Assembly: GCF_027111335.1 (NCBI RefSeq)
Contig: NZ_CP114288.1
Span: 4,340,001-4,404,000, forward strand
Source: Flavobacterium aquiphilum
GTDB taxonomy: Bacteria; Bacteroidota; Bacteroidia; Flavobacteriales; Flavobacteriaceae
Direction of reading: 5' to 3'
DNA length: 64,000 bases
Below, piece by piece: positions 37,175 through 44,707 of the stretch. Position 1 is the first letter of the stretch; each line of letters starts with the position of its first letter. The notes beneath the pieces were generated by a model. The model ran no database searches, had not been told where the DNA came from, and worked only from the letters and a program-made list of their open reading frames with translations. The position numbers and the translations under genes were made by a program.

Positions 37175-38323
37175 ATGAAAAAAAATAGTCTTAAAAAAGC
37201 AATTGGAAAAATACACTTATGGCTCGGATTGTCTTCGGGTATAATTGTGTTCATCATAGCCATTACGGGCTGTCTGTATGCTTTTCAGGAAGAAATTCAA
37301 AATAGTACCGAAGAATACCGTTTTATCGAAAAACAAAACAAAGCTTTTCTTCCGCCTTCCCAATTGGAGGAAATCGCTAAAAAAGAACTTCCCGGAAAAG
37401 CCCTTCATTCCATCAAATACAATGGAACCGAGAAATCAGCCGAAGCTATATTTTTTCATTACGAACCTACTTACTATTACATCGTTTACCTCAATCCCTA
37501 TACTGGAAAAGTGCTTGAAACTGCCAATATGGATGAAGGTTTTTTCAAATTCATACTCGATGGCCATTTCTATCTTTGGCTACCACATGAAATTGGACAA
37601 ACAGTTGTTGCTTCGGCTACTTTAGTATTTCTGATACTTTTACTTTCAGGACTATATCTTTGGTATCCTAGAAATAAAAATGCGACCAAACAACGCTTTA
37701 GTTTCAAATGGAAAAAAGACACCAAATGGAAACGAAAGAATTATGATTTGCACAATATCACCGGTTTTTACATCCTTCTGATTGCGCTTATTTTTGCCAT
37801 AACCGGTTTGGTTTGGGGTTTTCAATGGTTTGCTTACTCCTACTACACTGCACTAGGAGGCGAAAAATCATTAATCTATCAGGATCCGGTTTCAACAAAA
37901 ACAAACACGACCGTAGCAAAACCATTGGATAAAATTTGGTTATTAATGCAAAAAGAATACCCAACGGCAAAATCCATAGAAGTGCATCCGCCTGAAAATG
38001 ACAGTACGGCCATCGCCGCCAACATCAATCCGGAGGAAGGCACTTATTGGAAAATCAATTACCGTTATTTTGACCAATACACTTTGGAAGAAAAAGAAGT
38101 AAATCACATTTTTGGCAAATATCAAAATGCCGACGTAGCCGACAAATTAATCCGCATGAATTATGATCTCCACACGGGAGCAGTATTCGGGCTCGCCGGA
38201 AAAATATTTGCTTTTTTAATCAGTCTTCTTATTGCTACACTTCCTATTTCGGGATTTTATATCTGGTGGGGAAGAAACAAAAAACAAAAAGCTGAAAATA
38301 AAAACGGTCATTTAATCAAATAA
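37175..38323 (+). CDS. PepSY-associated transmembrane protein
   Basis: A 382-residue inner-membrane protein of the PepSY_TM family. Four membrane segments are visible: about 15-35 (WLGLSSGIIVFIIAITGCLYAF), 145-165 (VVASATLVFLILLLSGLYLW), 195-215 (ILLIALIFAITGLVWGFQ) and 340-362 (GKIFAFLISLLIATLPISGFYIWW). Histidines in KIHLWLG, NYDLHNITGFY and NYDLHTGAVFG fit haem ligation, as known for this family in siderophore reduction. Two extracytoplasmic PepSY domains lie between the segments. It directly follows the TonB siderophore receptor gene and ends in a terminator, so it probably reduces or processes the iron chelate that the receptor imports. Confidence 0.9.
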   Translation: MKKNSLKKAIGKIHLWLGLSSGIIVFIIAITGCLYAFQEEIQNSTEEYRFIEKQNKAFLPPSQLEEIAKKELPGKALHSIKYNGTEKSAEAIFFHYEPTYYYIVYLNPYTGKVLETANMDEGFFKFILDGHFYLWLPHEIGQTVVASATLVFLILLLSGLYLWYPRNKNATKQRFSFKWKKDTKWKRKNYDLHNITGFYILLIALIFAITGLVWGFQWFAYSYYTALGGEKSLIYQDPVSTKTNTTVAKPLDKIWLLMQKEYPTAKSIEVHPPENDSTAIAANINPEEGTYWKINYRYFDQYTLEEKEVNHIFGKYQNADVADKLIRMNYDLHTGAVFGLAGKIFAFLISLLIATLPISGFYIWWGRNKKQKAENKNGHLIK

Positions 38324-38341
38324 AATAATGCTAAAACAACC

Positions 38342-38378
38342 AAAGGTTTAAGGTAGCCGCTTTAAACCTTTTTCCTTT
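38342..38378 (+). terminator. terminator of receptor-PepSY unit
   Basis: A perfect 10-base stem (AAAGGTTTAA / TTAAACCTTT) is followed by a T-rich run. Confidence 0.82.
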
Positions 38379-38455
38379 TTTATACTCTAAAGAAAAACAG
38401 AATAAAAACTCCATTTAAAGCTTAAAATAATAATTGGTTTTGTATGATTTATTTT

Positions 38456-38487
38456 TACATTTGCACTATTTTTATTTATTCTAAATA
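38456..38487 (+). promoter_or_regulatory. promoter with overlapping palindromic operator of ankyrin gene
   Basis: TACATTTG (38456-38463), then GCACTATTTT, then TTATTTATTCTAAATA (38472-38487). This is nearly identical to the promoter-operator at 34592-34624, so both units probably answer to the same regulator, plausibly Fur. Confidence 0.65.
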
Positions 38488-38550
38488 GTATTTATTTTTT
38501 TAATCAAAAAATAATAATAAAACCTAATTCCCCATTAATAACAAACCATT

Positions 38551-40080
38551 ATGAGAAAAAATATTTTCATTGTTTTTACTTTAGCAACTGCATTATTTGC
38601 CAATGCACAGCAAAAAAACACTCTTTTGGATCAATCTTTTTGGAAAACAACTCCTGATGTAACCGCTGTCCAAGCCGAAATCGCAAAAGGCTGTAATCCA
38701 TCAGAATCTAACGACAGAGCATTTGATCCGGTAGTTTTGGCCATAAATAACGATGCCCCGAACGCCACCATAAAATTCCTTTTGGAACAACCCGGAAACG
38801 GAGTTGACAAAATGACGCACGATAATCGCATTTACCTTCATTGGGCCGCTAGCAAAGGAAACGTGGAAATCATTAAATACCTAATTGCAAAAGGATCAAA
38901 CGTTAACCTCGAAGACAGTCACAGTGCTTTTCCTATTACGGCGGCCGCAAGCAGCGGACAAAAAAACACTGCTGTGTATGACGCTTTTTTCAAAGCCGGT
39001 ATTGATCCAAAAAGAAAATATCAGGATGGTGCTAACCTATTACTAATGGCAGTTGCCTTCGACAAAGACCTAACCCTTACCAACTATTTCGTATCCAAAG
39101 GAATGTCGCTGAAAGATGTGGATAGCGAAGGTAATACTGCTTTCAATTATGCCGCAAGAACGGGTAATATCGCATTATTGAAAACACTTTTGGAAAAAGG
39201 AGTAAAATACACGGACAATGCACTTATTTTCGCAGCACAAGGTTCCCGAAGAGAGTCAAATACTCTTGAAACCTACAAGTATTTGGTAGAAGACTTAAAA
39301 ATAAAACCCACTGCGACCAACAAAGAGGGACAAAATGTATTGCATTCATTGGTTACCAAAGCCAAACAAACAGAAATCATCAGTTACTTTTTAAGCAAAG
39401 GAACAGACGTAAACAAAGCAGACAACGATGGCAACACACCATTAATGATTGCAGCTTCGGGAAGAGAAAACAATGGTAGTTTAGAACAATTATTGGCTAT
39501 CACAAAAAATATAAATACGCAAAACAAAAAAGGAGAATCTGCATTGACCAAAGCGATACAATCCGGAACAACTGAAGCCGCAACTCTTTTGCTAGAAAAA
39601 GGAGCTGATGTAAAAGTGCTTGACAAAGACGGAAACAATCTAGGCTTTTACTTAGTCGATTCATACCGTCCACAAATGCAGGGAATGGGAGGAATGGGTC
39701 GCGGCCCCGAAAATGGCAACGCACAAAAACAGGATCCATTTGCAGCCAAAGCAAAATTACTTCAGGACAAAGGATTAAATCTAGCCGCTCCGCAAAAAAA
39801 CGGAAGCACACTTTACCATTTCGCAGTAGCCAAAAATGATTTAGCTTTGCTGAAAAAATTGAGCAACTTAAATATCGATATTAATGCCAAAAACAAGGAT
39901 GGTTTAACCGCTTTGCACAAAGCAGCGATGATTTCAAAAGACGATGCAATCTTGAAATACTTGCTTTCTGTTGGAGCCAACAAAGAAATCAAAACCGATT
40001 TTGATGAAACTCCATTCGCTTTGGCAAAAGAAAATGAGTCTTTGTCCAAAAACAAAGTGTCTATAGATTTTTTGAAATAA
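38551..40080 (+). CDS. secreted ankyrin-repeat protein of the iron locus
   Basis: A 509-residue protein with signal peptide MRKNIFIVFTLATALFANAQ, so it acts in the periplasm or at the surface. About ten ankyrin repeats follow, for example NRIYLHWAASKGNVEIIKYLIAKGSNVN, DGNTPLMIAASGRENNG, KGESALTKAIQSGTTEAATLLLEKGADV and DGLTALHKAAMISKDDAILKYLLSVGANKEI. A Gly/Met-rich insertion (MQGMGGMGRGPENG) interrupts them near residue 380. It is the first gene behind an iron-box-like promoter and precedes the DUF2271 and PepSY-reductase genes. Ankyrin repeats bind partner proteins; a role as a periplasmic scaffold for the redox chain is inference. Confidence 0.88.
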   Translation: MRKNIFIVFTLATALFANAQQKNTLLDQSFWKTTPDVTAVQAEIAKGCNPSESNDRAFDPVVLAINNDAPNATIKFLLEQPGNGVDKMTHDNRIYLHWAASKGNVEIIKYLIAKGSNVNLEDSHSAFPITAAASSGQKNTAVYDAFFKAGIDPKRKYQDGANLLLMAVAFDKDLTLTNYFVSKGMSLKDVDSEGNTAFNYAARTGNIALLKTLLEKGVKYTDNALIFAAQGSRRESNTLETYKYLVEDLKIKPTATNKEGQNVLHSLVTKAKQTEIISYFLSKGTDVNKADNDGNTPLMIAASGRENNGSLEQLLAITKNINTQNKKGESALTKAIQSGTTEAATLLLEKGADVKVLDKDGNNLGFYLVDSYRPQMQGMGGMGRGPENGNAQKQDPFAAKAKLLQDKGLNLAAPQKNGSTLYHFAVAKNDLALLKKLSNLNIDINAKNKDGLTALHKAAMISKDDAILKYLLSVGANKEIKTDFDETPFALAKENESLSKNKVSIDFLK

Positions 40081-40199
40081 TTAATTAAGGTAACATTAAG
40101 ACAAAACCAACATCTCTGACAATTTTCTGATGTAATTTTATTTAATGTAAATTCAACATACTGCTTAATTAAAACATAATTTACAATTCATAACGCAAC

Positions 40200-40682
40200 A
40201 TGAAATCAATTTTTAAAACAGTCTTAACGGGCGCATTAATCTGCCTTTTATCTTTCCAAGCCACTGCGCAAATCAGTAAATACAAATGCATGCTTCAAAT
40301 GTCCAATTATATGGGTGAAGGAGCTTACATTGTAGTTGCAATTATAAGCCCAAAAGGAGATTACGACAAAACCCTATATGTAATGGGCGATAACAAAAAA
40401 TGGTACAAAACGCTGAAAGAATGGCATAAATTCTATTCTAAAAAACCGACCGACATCAGTGCCAAAACAGGCGCATCGGTTACAGGCGGTGACCGTAGTA
40501 CCACTACAATCGAAATAGAAGATTCAAAAATCAACAAAGGATATAAATTGCGTTTTGAAACCGCGGTCGAAGACCAAAAATATTATGTTGATGATTTGGA
40601 AATTCCGCTCACAACCGAAGCAATGGCCGACAAAACTGAAGGTAAAGGTTATATCCGCTACGTGAGATTGAATAAAATATAA
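40200..40682 (+). CDS. DUF2271 family periplasmic protein, possible flavinylated carrier
   Basis: A 160-residue protein with signal peptide MKSIFKTVLTGALICLLSFQATAQ. The mature domain matches my recollection of DUF2271: YIVVAIISPKGDYDKTLYVMGDNKKWYKTLKEWHKFY, then D85-ISAK-TGAS (90-93) and TIEIEDSKINKGYKLRFETAVEDQKYY. The TGAS string resembles the S/T-G-A-S/T motif where ApbE attaches FMN; such a protein would be a periplasmic electron carrier. An apbE gene lies in the same locus and a PepSY-flavoreductase gene directly follows. Flavinylation is inferred, not shown by sequence alone. Confidence 0.82.
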   Translation: MKSIFKTVLTGALICLLSFQATAQISKYKCMLQMSNYMGEGAYIVVAIISPKGDYDKTLYVMGDNKKWYKTLKEWHKFYSKKPTDISAKTGASVTGGDRSTTTIEIEDSKINKGYKLRFETAVEDQKYYVDDLEIPLTTEAMADKTEGKGYIRYVRLNKI

Positions 40683-40703
40683 TTTTTTAAATTTTTATCT
40701 GCG

Positions 40704-40754
40704 AAAATCTGCAGAATCTGCGTAAAACAACAGCACGCAGATTCTGCAGATTTT
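40704..40754 (+). repeat. 20-bp perfect inverted repeat between DUF2271 and PepSY-reductase genes
   Basis: The arms at 40704-40723 (AAAATCTGCAGAATCTGCGT) and 40735-40754 are exact complements around an 11-base loop. A run of T is short, so it may be a transcript-stabilising hairpin, a weak terminator, or a small repeat unit. Confidence 0.8.
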
Positions 40755-40785
40755 TAAATAAAATCCCTTAAACATAACTACATCA

Positions 40786-42975
40786 ATGACTCTTTCTTTC
40801 TGGCGCTACGCACACTTGGCTTTGGCGGTGTTTTCTTCTTTGTTTTTATTATTGACATCAGTAACAGGGACTATTCTTGCGGTAGATGCCATTCAGGGAA
40901 AACTGCCTCCATACAAAGTGGAAAATTTCGACAAAATAACGCTGGAAGAAACATTACCAATTCTCAAAAAAACATATCCGGAAATAACCGAATTGAGTGT
41001 TGACCACAATCAATTTGTAACATTGCAGGCTCTTGACAAAGAAGACAATGATGTCAACGCCTATATCGACCCAAGAACAGGAAAAGTTTTAGGGAAACCC
41101 ATTAAAAAAAGTGAATTCATTCAGTGGATTACAGGGCTTCACCGCTCTTTATTTCTCCACGAAACAGGACGCTTTTTCGTTGGGGTTATTTCGTTTTTGT
41201 TGGCCTTAATTTCCATTTCAGGTTTTGTCCTTATCCTAAAAAGGCAAAAAGGTTTACGCAACTTCTTTTCCAAAATCATAAAAGATTATTTTGCCCAATA
41301 TTACCATGTCGTTTTAGGAAGATTCGCCCTGATTCCGATTTTGATAATTGCCCTTTCCGGAACGTATTTGACGTTGGAAAAATTCAATTTTTTCATACCT
41401 AAAAAAGATTCCGCAGAAAAACTTGAAACAGTAAGAGCAACATCAGTTTCAAATAAAACTTCGGTCTTTAAAAACACATTATTGGCCGATGTCCAAAAAA
41501 TCGAATTCCCTTTTTCAGACGATCCAGAGGAATATTACATCATCACTTTGAATGACCGCGAAATCGAAGTCAACCAAGTAACAGGTGCCGTTATAAGCGA
41601 AAAACTATTCCCGACCACAGCTCTTTTGGCCGATTTAAGCCTTGACCTGCACACTGGAAGAGCCAATGCTTTTTGGGCGTTCATTCTGGGATTGGCAGCC
41701 TTAAACATCCTGTTCTTCATTTACTCGGGATTTGCGATGACATTCAAACGAAGAGCAAGCCGAATCAAAAACAAATTCAAAGCCGAAGAAAGCAAATTCA
41801 TTTTATTGGTTGGTTCCGAAAACGGCAGTACGCTTCGTTTTGCCAATGCGATCCACAAACAGTTGATCGCTCACGGTGAAAAAGTTTTCCTTACCGAAAT
41901 GAATAACTATTGCGTATATCCAAAAGCGGAGCACCTTATTATTTTTACCTCAACCCACGGATTGGGTGACGCTCCTTCCAACGGAAACAAATTCAAATCC
42001 TTAATTTACAAAACGGAACAGAAACAAAAAATCAAAGTGTCAGTAGTTGGCTTTGGTTCAACTTCCTACCCTGATTTCTGTGGATTTGCCAAGGACATCA
42101 ATTTTATATTAGAAAAACAAAATTGGTCAGAACGTCTTCTTGAACTGCAAACCGTAAATGACAAATCTCCTGATGAATTTGTCAATTGGGTAAAATTATG
42201 GAATGCCAAAACCGGAATTCCACTTTCCGCTGTCCCTTCAATATACAATGACACTCCAAAAGATTTGGAAAAAATGATCGTATTGGACAAAACTGCGATT
42301 TCAGTAAACGGATTTACTTTTTTAGTCACGCTTCGAACGAATAGAATGAGCAAATTTGATTCAGGGGATTTACTCGCTATTTATCCGGCAAACGATACAC
42401 GAGAACGCCTCTACTCCATCGGAAATATCAAAAGCAACATACAACTGGCTGTCAAACTGCATCCATCTGGTTTAGGCTCTAACTATTTATATAACCTTAA
42501 CCCAGGTGAAGTCATAAAAGCGCGAATCATTAAGAATCCTGCTTTTCATTTTCCAAAAAAAGCGAACAAAGTGGTCTTTATTTCAAACGGTACCGGTATC
42601 GCCCCTTTTCTCGGAATGATTGAACAAAACAAGAAAAAAACAGAAATTCACTTGTATTCCGGCTTCCGGAGAGCAACAGAAACAGTTTTAGGCTATAAAA
42701 AATTTGCAGAAGAAAGCATTCAAAAACAGCAGCTCAACAGTTTCCATCTAGCACTTTCCCGTGAAGCAAACCACAATTATGTTATGGATCTGATAAGGCG
42801 TGATACCACTTTTTTCGCTAATTTACTTGCGGAGAGAGGCGTGATAATGATTTGCGGTTCACTTGCCATGCAAAGGGACGTAGAACACGTTCTCGATGAG
42901 TTGTCTCTTAACAGAACCAATATCGGAATTGCTGAATACAAAGCCAAAGGACAAATACTGACGGACTGCTATTAA
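40786..42975 (+). CDS. PepSY transmembrane-flavodoxin-FAD/NAD(P)H reductase fusion
   Basis: A 729-residue inner-membrane oxidoreductase. Residues 1-325 form a PepSY_TM unit with four membrane segments (about 8-32, 130-152, 178-200, 298-320) and likely haem histidines in RYAHLAL, GLHRSLFLHETGRF, QYYHVVLGRFA and SLDLHTGRANAF. Residues 340-470 are a flavodoxin domain (ILLVGSENGSTLRFANAIHKQL, FTSTHGLGDAPSNG). Residues 500-729 form a CysJ/ferredoxin-reductase-like module: RERLYSIGNI binds FAD, FISNGTGIAPFLGMI and CGSLAMQRDVEHVL bind NAD(P)H. The design takes electrons from cytoplasmic NAD(P)H through FAD, FMN and haem across the membrane. It follows DUF2271 by 103 bases and is likely in the same unit. 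Confidence 0.92.
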   Translation: MTLSFWRYAHLALAVFSSLFLLLTSVTGTILAVDAIQGKLPPYKVENFDKITLEETLPILKKTYPEITELSVDHNQFVTLQALDKEDNDVNAYIDPRTGKVLGKPIKKSEFIQWITGLHRSLFLHETGRFFVGVISFLLALISISGFVLILKRQKGLRNFFSKIIKDYFAQYYHVVLGRFALIPILIIALSGTYLTLEKFNFFIPKKDSAEKLETVRATSVSNKTSVFKNTLLADVQKIEFPFSDDPEEYYIITLNDREIEVNQVTGAVISEKLFPTTALLADLSLDLHTGRANAFWAFILGLAALNILFFIYSGFAMTFKRRASRIKNKFKAEESKFILLVGSENGSTLRFANAIHKQLIAHGEKVFLTEMNNYCVYPKAEHLIIFTSTHGLGDAPSNGNKFKSLIYKTEQKQKIKVSVVGFGSTSYPDFCGFAKDINFILEKQNWSERLLELQTVNDKSPDEFVNWVKLWNAKTGIPLSAVPSIYNDTPKDLEKMIVLDKTAISVNGFTFLVTLRTNRMSKFDSGDLLAIYPANDTRERLYSIGNIKSNIQLAVKLHPSGLGSNYLYNLNPGEVIKARIIKNPAFHFPKKANKVVFISNGTGIAPFLGMIEQNKKKTEIHLYSGFRRATETVLGYKKFAEESIQKQQLNSFHLALSREANHNYVMDLIRRDTTFFANLLAERGVIMICGSLAMQRDVEHVLDELSLNRTNIGIAEYKAKGQILTDCY

Positions 42976-43014
42976 TTTTTTTGAAGCGGAAAGATTAGGC
43001 ATTTTTGTAATCAT

Positions 43015-43076
43015 GGGTCCCGCTTTCGCCTTTATCTCTCCGCTACGCTACGAGGATATCGGCTCTCTCGGGGCTA
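43015..43076 (-). ncRNA. degenerate Flavo-1-like element, copy 4
   Basis: On the minus strand it runs TAGCCCCGAGAGAGCC ... GCGAAAGCGGGACC, keeping the paired ends of the motif but with an altered core (CTACGCTACG). The two flanks repeat a 19-base phrase: GGCATTTTTGTAATCAT at 42999 and GGCATTTTTATAATCAT at 43090. Confidence 0.4.
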
Positions 43077-43110
43077 AAGAGAAGCATTTGGCATTTTTAT
43101 AATCATCGTC

Positions 43111-43414
43111 AGACCTAACAGGTTTTAAAAAAACAAATGTTCGGAAGACATGAATTGGTTGAATTCGCTAGATTTTACGCACAGTTTGTCATTCCGAGGA
43201 ACGAGGACACGAGCGAAAGCGAATTGGCGAAGCAATCACACTAGTTGGTTACGTTATGTGATTTCTCCCGATGGTCGAAATGACAAATCTTTGCGAATAA
43301 TCCGTTACGAAATATCAATTTTAAAAAGAACAACATATTCTAAGATAATACAGTATTAAAAATAAGTATTTTACGGTCTTCCGAACACTTGTGTTTTTAA
43401 AACCTGCTAGGTTT
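43111..43414. mobile_element. MITE-like element, copy A (304 bp)
   Basis: Imperfect 38-base terminal inverted repeats (43111-43148 and 43377-43414) share AGACCTAACAGGTTTT and GTTCGGAAGA. A second inner inverted repeat runs from TTTGTCATTCCGAGGAACGA to its imperfect complement TCGAAATGACAAA. Compared with copy B at 53768 it has about 25 extra internal bases (GAGCGAAAGCGAATTGGCGAAGC region). No transposase is encoded, so it would depend on one elsewhere. Confidence 0.78.
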
Positions 43415-43437
43415 AACCATAATACAAACTAAATAAT

Positions 43438-44451
43438 ATGAAGTCAAAATCCATTTTAAACCTAAAACACTTTCTACTTTTCAACTTACTACTATTTAGT
43501 CTTTCAAGCAACAGTCAAGTGCTACGAAAAAGAACCACCCTTCTCATGGGCGGCAGATTTGACATCACCATTGTGGCCAACGATTCATTAACCGCCGAAA
43601 AAAACATAGATGCCGTAATCGCCGAAATCACCCGAATCGAATACCTAATCTCCGATTGGAAGCCCAACACGCAAATATCCGAAGTAAACCGAAATGCAGG
43701 CATTCAACCCGTAAAAGTTGACAAAGAAGTTTTTGAATTGACGAAAAGAGCCATTCATTTATCGGAACTAACAAACGGCGGTTTTGACATCAGCTTTGCC
43801 GCGATGGACAGAATTTGGAAATTCGACGATTCCATGACCGAAATGCCTTCGGCGGAAGCCATTAAAAAATCGGTAGAAAAAGTTGGTTACAAAAACATAA
43901 TTTTAGACAGCGTGCAATCTACCATTTTCCTGAAATTAAAAGGCATGAAAATTGGTTTTGGTGCCTTGGGCGAAGGCTACGCAACCGATAAATGCCGAGC
44001 CCTAATGCTTTCAAAAGGAATCAATGCCGGAATCGTAAACGGATCGGGCGATATGAGTACTTGGGGGAAACAGCCTAACGGAAAACCTTGGAAAATCGGC
44101 ATCACAAATCCTTTCCATCCTGATAAACTTTTAAAAGCCGTAACATTGGAAAAAGGTGCGGTAACCACTTCAGGCAGTTACGAAAAATTTGTTGTTTTTA
44201 ATGGCAAACGCTACTCGCATATTATCAATCCCGCAACGGGTTATCCTGTAACCGGACTTTGCAGTGTGACGGTTTTTGGCCCAAATGCCGAGACTGCAAA
44301 CGGCTTAAGCACTTCCTTAATGGTATTAGGAAAAACGGCAGGCCTAGACTTACTCAAACAATTCCCTGATTATAGTTGTCTAATGATTACTGATGAAGGG
44401 AAAGTAGTGAAGTCAAAGAATTTTAGAAGTCAAAAAAGCATCAGGGACTAA
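43438..44451 (+). CDS. apbE: FAD:protein FMN transferase
   Basis: A 337-residue ApbE enzyme that moves FMN from FAD onto a Thr or Ser of partner proteins in the periplasm. A signal peptide is visible (hydrophobic FLLFNLLLFSLSSNSQ, cleavage near residue 28). Family motifs: MGGRFDITI near the start, SDWKPNTQISEVNRNAG, GGFDISFAAMDRIWKFDD, IGFGALGEGYATD, GIVNGSGDM, VTTSGSYEKF, RYSHIINPATGYPV and FGPNAETANGLSTSLMVLG; the Asp/Thr residues of the last blocks bind Mg. It lies in a locus with a DUF2271 protein carrying a TGAS motif, its likely target. A MITE separates it from the preceding gene. Confidence 0.94.
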   Translation: MKSKSILNLKHFLLFNLLLFSLSSNSQVLRKRTTLLMGGRFDITIVANDSLTAEKNIDAVIAEITRIEYLISDWKPNTQISEVNRNAGIQPVKVDKEVFELTKRAIHLSELTNGGFDISFAAMDRIWKFDDSMTEMPSAEAIKKSVEKVGYKNIILDSVQSTIFLKLKGMKIGFGALGEGYATDKCRALMLSKGINAGIVNGSGDMSTWGKQPNGKPWKIGITNPFHPDKLLKAVTLEKGAVTTSGSYEKFVVFNGKRYSHIINPATGYPVTGLCSVTVFGPNAETANGLSTSLMVLGKTAGLDLLKQFPDYSCLMITDEGKVVKSKNFRSQKSIRD

Positions 44452-44641
44452 AAATCACTCATTGGCCGAAATCCATAACCCAAATCTCACATATCCAAAC
44501 ACCAAAAATCATTAATTTCAGTGTAAACCTTCCCCAAGAACTGCCTTTTGCATAGAAAAAAAGAGATTTAAACAAAATCAAAATGCTGAAAAACAACAAG
44601 TTAAAATTTTACAAAAATATTATTAATATTTAGTCTAAATA
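44452..44641. promoter_or_regulatory. upstream region of second TonB receptor gene with palindrome TATTTAGTCTAAATA
   Basis: The perfect palindrome TATTTAGTCTAAATA (44627-44641) lies about 26 bases upstream of the -7 element of the receptor gene, the same relative place as the palindrome at 34542-34566. It is the best match to an iron-box in the window. The rest of the stretch is plain AT-rich DNA. Confidence 0.45.
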
Positions 44642-44666
44642 AGTTGTGGTATCAAAAATGAGGTTT

Positions 44667-44702
44667 TATATTTGCATCGTTATTTTTAATTATTCCAAAT
44701 AA
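44667..44702 (+). promoter_or_regulatory. promoter with overlapping palindromic operator of second TonB receptor gene
   Basis: TATATTTG (44667-44674), then GCATCGTTATTT, then TTAATTATTCCAAATAA (44686-44702). The layout copies the other two iron-locus promoters, with a weaker palindrome that ends six bases before the ATG. Confidence 0.6.
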
Positions 44703-44707
44703 ACGAC

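Larger units (their letters stand above)
42976..43437. other. 462-base repeat-filled gap in the iron locus
   Basis: No real gene is present. The gap contains a degenerate Flavo-1-like element and a 304-bp MITE-like element, which together separate the PepSY-reductase gene from apbE. A partial -7 match (TAGGTTTA, 43408-43415) at the right MITE end could supply a promoter for apbE. Confidence 0.6.

Noticed and set aside
43150..43359. 69-residue open frame in the gap before apbE
   Set aside because: It lies wholly inside MITE copy A and is broken in copy B, so it is not a conserved gene.
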